Positions 59,110 through 64,000 of a DNA stretch of 64,000 nucleotides are shown piece after piece. A program made the position numbers and the translations under genes. How positions within the stretch are numbered: position 1 is the first letter of the stretch; each line of letters opens with the position of its first letter. The stretch lies in assembly GCF_020283565.1 (NCBI RefSeq), contig NC_060065.1, forward strand, positions 41,590,409-41,654,408, read 5' to 3'. The stretch is from Trifolium pratense (Eukaryota; Streptophyta; Magnoliopsida; Fabales; Fabaceae). The notes below the pieces were generated by a model. That model did no database searches and was not told the DNA's origin. It saw only the letters and a program-made list of their open reading frames with translations.

Positions 59110-59723
59110 TCCGCTGCATATGCCCACTTGTTTAACTAGGGGTAAAGACAAGGAATTTTGATATTGCAGGGAAAATCTAAAAAAAAAATAAAAAATACAG
59201 GGGATAATGCAAAACTCCAATTTTGCAAGGGGTATAATTCTATTTACCCAAAAAATTAAGACTTATATTTAAAGATAGAAAGAGTATCAACCAAGTATAT
59301 CTCCAAAAAATTAAGACTTATATTTAAAGATAGAAAGAGTATCAACCAAGTATATCTCGACTATTGGTAAACAAATAAGAAGTATATCTCCACTATGACT
59401 ATTAAATACGAGTATATTGCAACTATCTATTAATTGACATTTAAAAAAGAAAAATCACTATGCTAAACTAGAAAGCTCATTTCTTTAAGGGATCAATCCA
59501 GACCTTTTTTTTTTAAGGGACCATTGTGAAACCTAAAATATCTTTAAGGGACCAAAAGACTAATTAAGTCATGAAATTTCTAATCATTATTAGACTACTA
59601 AAATAGTATCAATCACAAATCATAGTACTAGTCTTCTAGATTTTCTCAATCCCTCATTAAACAAATCGGTCATTCATTGTTGAAGCTTGTTTATTGAGAA
59701 CACTTTAGTTTGGAGAGTATATC
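59110..59723. other. Upstream region of SRG1-like gene 3
   Basis: Contains the 55-bp tandem duplication at 59249-59358. Similarity to the upstream region of copy 2 is clear only from about 59688 (tttattgagaacactttag) to the ATG. Confidence 0.45.
59249..59358. repeat. Near-perfect 55-bp tandem duplication
   Basis: Two head-to-tail copies with ttaagacttatatttaaaga and gagtatcaaccaagtatatc differ by hardly any bases, so the duplication is recent. Confidence 0.9.
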
Positions 59724-62355
59724 ATGGAAGAGAAAAATAACACATCTGGAACTTCTCTTCTAGTACCATCAGTTCAGGAGTTGGCTAAGGGAAATATTTC
59801 TACAGTTCCAACAAGATATATTCAGTCTCAACATGAAGAATTGATCATCAATGAAGATGATCATAGTAACCTTCAAATTCCAATTATTGATATGAAGAAA
59901 TTGCTTTCTTCAGAATATGGGAGTTCAGAATTGTCTAAGCTTCATCTTGCCTGTAAAGATTGGGGATTTTTCCAGGTCTCTTTTATGTTTTTACACATTT
60001 TTTATTTTATTTTCTTAATTGCTGTTACACCGCAGACTTTTGTTTTTTTTTTTTGAATAAATCAGATATTTTTTGCGCGCGCAATTGTAGAGACTAATCT
60101 TTAAGTCTTGTAAGACCCAAATGGATGTCAAACTCTCCTTAAAATATTATATTATGAAAAATGCAGCCGATACAAGACCGTTGTGGCAACCTCAAAATCA
60201 TTTTTTTTTTTGAAAATTTGGTATCCGATTTTTGTTCCGACTAATTCAAAGATATCAATCTTACCGCCCACTTGCGGAGCCCCATTTAAAGCCAGAGTTT
60301 TTTCCTCAAAATCATTAATATTGTAGACCGCAATTTTAAACCCATGATCGATACTAACACCTATGATAGTTGGATTTTGAATTCTTCAAATTTTGCTATA
60401 TATCAACTGAATTAATTATTGTTAATATTTTATTATTGTAGGTGGTAAATCATGGTGTTAGTTCATCCTTAGTAGAGAAAGTAAAGTTGGAGACTCAAGA
60501 TTTTTTTAACCTTCCAATGTCAGAGAAGAAAAAGTTTTGGCAAACTCCCCAACATATGGAGGGATTTGGGCAAGCATTTGTTATGAGTGATGAACAAAAG
60601 CTTGATTGGGCTGATATTTTCTTTATGAGCACACTTCCTAAAGACTCTCGAATGCCTCACTTATTTCCGCAACTTCCTCTTCCAATCAGGTTCTCTACCC
60701 CTCTCTCTGTATTTTTTATGAAATTGTGGTTGTGTGTGTAGAGTATTCATAGCTTAGTCTATGTTCTTTGTCATGCAGAGATACTTTAGAGCTCTATTCA
60801 ATGGAACTACAAAAGTTATCAATGGTTATTGTTGAATATATGGGAAAATCATTGAAAATGGATGAAAATGAAATGAGGATGTTATTTGAAGATGGGGTAC
60901 AATCAATGAGGATGAACTATTACCCTCCTTGTCCTCAACCTGAAAAGGTTATTGGTCTCACACCACATTCAGATGGATCAGCACTAACAATTCTTCTACA
61001 ACTCAATGATGTTGAAGGACTCCAAGTTAGAAAAAATGGCACGTGGGTCCCTGTTAAACCCCTGCCTAATGCCTTCATTGTCAACATTGGGGACATTCTA
61101 GAGGTATTATTATATTTATATTTATTAATATTGTGGTTAATGGAATAAGTTGGGTTAACTTCTTAAATAAGTTAAGGGACCAAACTGATCGATTTTAACG
61201 TGAATACCGCATCAGATTTAAAATCATCTAAATATAAATTTTATAAGTAAAGATAATTATCACATTACAAGTTGATATTGTAGAGTTTAATTAGACCAAC
61301 CTTTCAATTCTAAAATGCTATCAGAGTCTGGTTCAAGATTCGTTGTTCCACCTGTTACTGATATTCATGTACCGAGTATTGACTTGAGTCGGGTATTGAC
61401 TGGTGTTAATAAATAACACAATATCACGTTGTAATCAATCTTTTTTTACTGACTTCACATCGGACGGTTATAATACATATACATCAAAATGATCCTGACC
61501 ATTCATTCAGATCGGACGATTGACACTGTAACTGTATTAACGCAGTTACGGTATACAATTTGTTTCCTGTTAAGAGTCTCATATTAAATGTGAGATGACT
61601 TAGACTAAAATTTATAAATAAGTTTTTTTTTGACAAAAAAATTATAAATAAGTTAAAAAAAACAAAATAGATATTTAAGCCTATCACTATTTTTTTTAGC
61701 AAGCAAAAATAATTCTATTGATTAAAGAAAAACACCGCCATTCAAATATAAAAAAAAAAAACACACCAGAAAGCACAAGATTGATTACAGTTTTGTGATT
61801 TTTAGTACCACACAACACAAAGGATACAAACACTACACAGCTTATATAGTCAGCACCTAATCAACATCTAATCCAGACCAAACAACAACTTATATAGTCA
61901 TTTTTTCTTTAAGATGAAATATGAGTTTTAAAATTAGTCGCTTAGAATTATAAAGTCAAACTCTTAACATTGAACTGATATCTAATAAATCAATACAATA
62001 ATTTTAGGGAATCCAAGTCCAGATTAAGAATAGCTTATGTACCCTATTAACCTAACTTGATTCATGAGAATGTTGTTTAATATTTCGATTTTGTTACATG
62101 TATTTGTTGCAGATTATAAGTAACGGGATATATCGAAGTATTGAGCATCGCGCAACAGTAAACTCTGAAAAAGAAAGAATTTCAATTGCGACATTCTATA
62201 CTTCAAAACATGATGGAGAGATAGGTCCTGCAAAAAGCTTGATCAATGAAGTAACACCAGCCCGGTTCAAAAGAATTGGATTAAAAGAATACTTGAAGAA
62301 CTTGTTTGCTCGTAAACTTGATGGGAAGTGTTTCCTAGATTCTTTGAGGATATAG
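59724..62355 (+). CDS. SRG1: SRG1-like 2-oxoglutarate/Fe(II) dioxygenase, copy 3 (four exons, mosaic)
   Basis: Exons: 59724-59975, 60442-60689, 60779-61103 and 62113-62355. The total is 1068 nt (355 residues). Iron ligands H230, D232 and H287 and R297-x-S299 are all present, so activity is expected. Exons 1 and 2 are nearly identical to copy 2: the exon 1 proteins differ at one residue (NLQIPII against NLEIPII). Exon 3 follows copy 2 through [19 protein letters not shown] and up to about 60960. From [20 protein letters not shown] onward, and in exon 4 ([19 protein letters not shown]), it follows copy 1. Intron 1 is homologous to that of copy 2 but carries a SINE-like insertion. The start is the ATG at 59724; the position of copy 1's first ATG is TTG here as well. 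Confidence 0.92.
60202..60303 (-). mobile_element. Short SINE-like retroposon with 12-bp target duplication
   Basis: The 102-bp insertion is flanked by the perfect direct repeat cctcaaaatcat (60190-60201 and 60304-60315). Copy 2 has this word once at the homologous place. The insertion begins with a T run on the plus strand, which is a poly(A) tail on the minus strand. These are the marks of target-primed retroposition. Confidence 0.8.
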
Positions 62356-62639
62356 CATCACTAAGCTACTTCAAGTAATTGAATTACTGGATATGTCATA
62401 CCTCTCTCATTGTGTGTCTTGTTACTAAACTACAATAAATTAAAGGATAAATATTATACATCGGATTATATTTTTCGCAATAAATCTCTAGTTAAATATC
62501 CTAGCAATTCGCAGCAATATCCAAGCTTTTTACAAGAAATTCAGATCTTAGCGATTCGCAGCAATATCCTAGCGATTGAATGATTAAGGGACATTAATGG
62601 AGATTTCACACTTCTCCACATTTAAATTTAAATGTGTGA

Positions 62640-63530
62640 GAGTCGGGCAGGAAAAAATATTTGGGTCTCGAAAATTATATTACATACAAAAATTTAAGTT
62701 ATAATTCATGCACAAAATTGATGATAAAAAAATTATATGTTTTATTGTATTAAATGTATATTAAAAGGAGAATGATTGTTCTTAATTAAAATTAGTTGTA
62801 AACTTTTTTTTAAAAAAATGGAAATTGTGAATTTTTTATTGATAAAAAAGTTGTGTTTTTTTTTTGTTTTACAAAATAAAAAAGTTGTGTTTTATTCACA
62901 CAAAAAAGAAGTTTTGAATTTATTTCTTTTTCTATCATTTAAAAAATTACAATAACTAACTATTAATTTAAAAATTATCAAGCAAATAAAATTTCATCTT
63001 GTTAAAAAAATTTATAATGTAGTATTTTAAAAGCATATAGACAATGTTTTTTAAAGGTAATTTAAATTTAAAAGCATAGATATGAAAAGCAATCTTTTTT
63101 AAAAAATGGAAAAAAAAATGCAAGCTGCAAGTGTTGAAGCCACAACCTGTTCACACCAGAAGCGCTTTATACCACAAACTAAGGGATCTGGATTGCCTAC
63201 AGTAAAAATATCACACAGTTAGCCACTGTTTTAAATATCGATTGTTGATCTTTAATCAGACGGCTGTAATTATGCAGCACAGATTTCTATGATTTTTAAC
63301 AATTTGAGATCTCAACCACTCATTTTAGATCGGACGGTCCTGATCAACTATTGCGTGAAAACTGTGTGATAATGGACAGCAGGAAATCTGTTTCCCAAAC
63401 TAAGCCATGTGTTTCAATTGTTAATATTGTACGCACACAAATATAAATACCATATACTTGTAATTTTATTAAATACTATGGGTACTATAGTAATTTCCTA
63501 TTTTTTGGGGTGGGCCATGACTTCGTTACT
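62640..63530. repeat. Dispersed repeat, copy 2
   Basis: Same order of shared words as 57838-58482 (acaaaattgatgataaaaa, tatatgttttatt, cttgtaattttatt, ttttttggggtgggccatga) on the same strand. It is longer because of an internal inverted repeat at 63188-63391. Confidence 0.45.
63188..63391. mobile_element. MITE-like inverted repeat
   Basis: The left end, ggattgcctacagt...tatcacacagtt, pairs with the right end, actgtgtgataatggacagcaggaaatc. The centre has gatcggacggtcc-type words, also seen in copy 3's intron 3 near 61440-61530. Confidence 0.5.
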
Positions 63531-64000
63531 GGAGTCAGGCTACTTGACTAAAAAAAAAAAAAAGAACCGCGCTGAATTGTGGAGTTACAAACCGCTACTA
63601 AATTTATCATATGCTTCCTTAAAAGTCAAATTTTCACACAATTTATGGGGTCTCACTAAACCTCACTTAAAAAATCGCTGCTATTTGGGGTGTTTTTTTT
63701 TGTAGTGATTGTCTCTCATTTTCTATATCTTTCATCTTTCTTAGACAAGAGTCGAAGATTCATATGCACATAAATCAAATGTTTTAAATTTTGGATCCAT
63801 TTTATTTCTTTTCAAAAAATGAATAAAAGAGTAAGTATTTCAATTTCTCTCGCATGAAAAAACTAAGCTACACAAGACTCTTTAAAGCAAGCTTTTGGAA
63901 GCTCCATGCATCACCCACCAAAATTTTGATATAATTTAAACTTTAAATTTATTTTGCCATTATTTAAACTTTAAATTTATTTTGATATAATTTAATATAC

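Larger units (their letters stand above)
62356..64000. other. 3' flank of SRG1-like copy 3 and repeat-rich end
   Basis: Just after the stop the sequence resembles the 3' flank of copy 1 (tagcatca...ttcaagt). Beyond it lie the second copy of the dispersed repeat (62640-63530), the inverted repeat at 63188-63391 and a CACTA-like end (tttttttttgtagtg, about 63692-63706). No gene is supported; the frame at 63409-63705 is repeat sequence. Confidence 0.45.

Overview
This window looks like nuclear DNA of a higher plant, most likely a legume close to Medicago truncatula. The evidence is AT-rich sequence, short exons with GT-AG introns, dense small transposons (MITEs), SINE-like and TRIM-like repeats, and legume-type Kunitz inhibitors. 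The species is an inference; no search was run. All exon coordinates below were worked out by hand from splice sites and family knowledge.

Layout. 1-1.1 kb: a Stowaway-like MITE and what looks like the 5' UTR exon of a gene running off the left edge (minus strand). 4.0-6.4 kb: a decayed hAT transposase with a BED zinc finger (minus). 6.9-11 kb: several MITEs and an LTR-like insertion inside a short tandem repeat. 11.7-13.5 kb: a complete six-exon sugar transporter of the SWEET2 type. 16.4-20.2 kb: a seven-exon chloroplast sodium/metabolite cotransporter of the BASS1 type, whose start codon is out of frame with its conserved domain in this sequence. 21.4-25.2 kb: two tandem intronless Kunitz proteinase-inhibitor-like genes. 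28.6-34.5 kb: a ten-exon gene matching NXD1 (neoxanthin-deficient 1). 34.7-40.1 kb: a Helitron-like 3' end and a four-exon RPA70-like gene (minus), the kind of cargo plant Helitrons carry. 41-45 kb: TRIM, hAT-MITE and a large foldback element. 47.3-62.4 kb: three tandem SRG1-like 2-oxoglutarate/Fe(II) dioxygenase genes, each with four exons, separated by repeat-rich spacers.

The genes do not form one pathway. SWEET2, BASS1 and NXD1 are ordinary single-copy-type plant genes (sugar transport, plastid envelope transport, carotenoid/xanthophyll metabolism). The Kunitz pair and the SRG1 trio are local duplication clusters typical of defence or specialised metabolism. The most interesting signals are evolutionary. 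The third SRG1 copy looks like a mosaic of the other two, carries a SINE-like insertion with a 12-bp target duplication, and is flanked by direct repeats. A threefold tandem repeat near 51 kb has a different MITE at each internal junction. One large foldback element carries a palindromic motif in both arms. No RNA gene, CRISPR array or operon was found, and I saw no convincing new multi-gene system.
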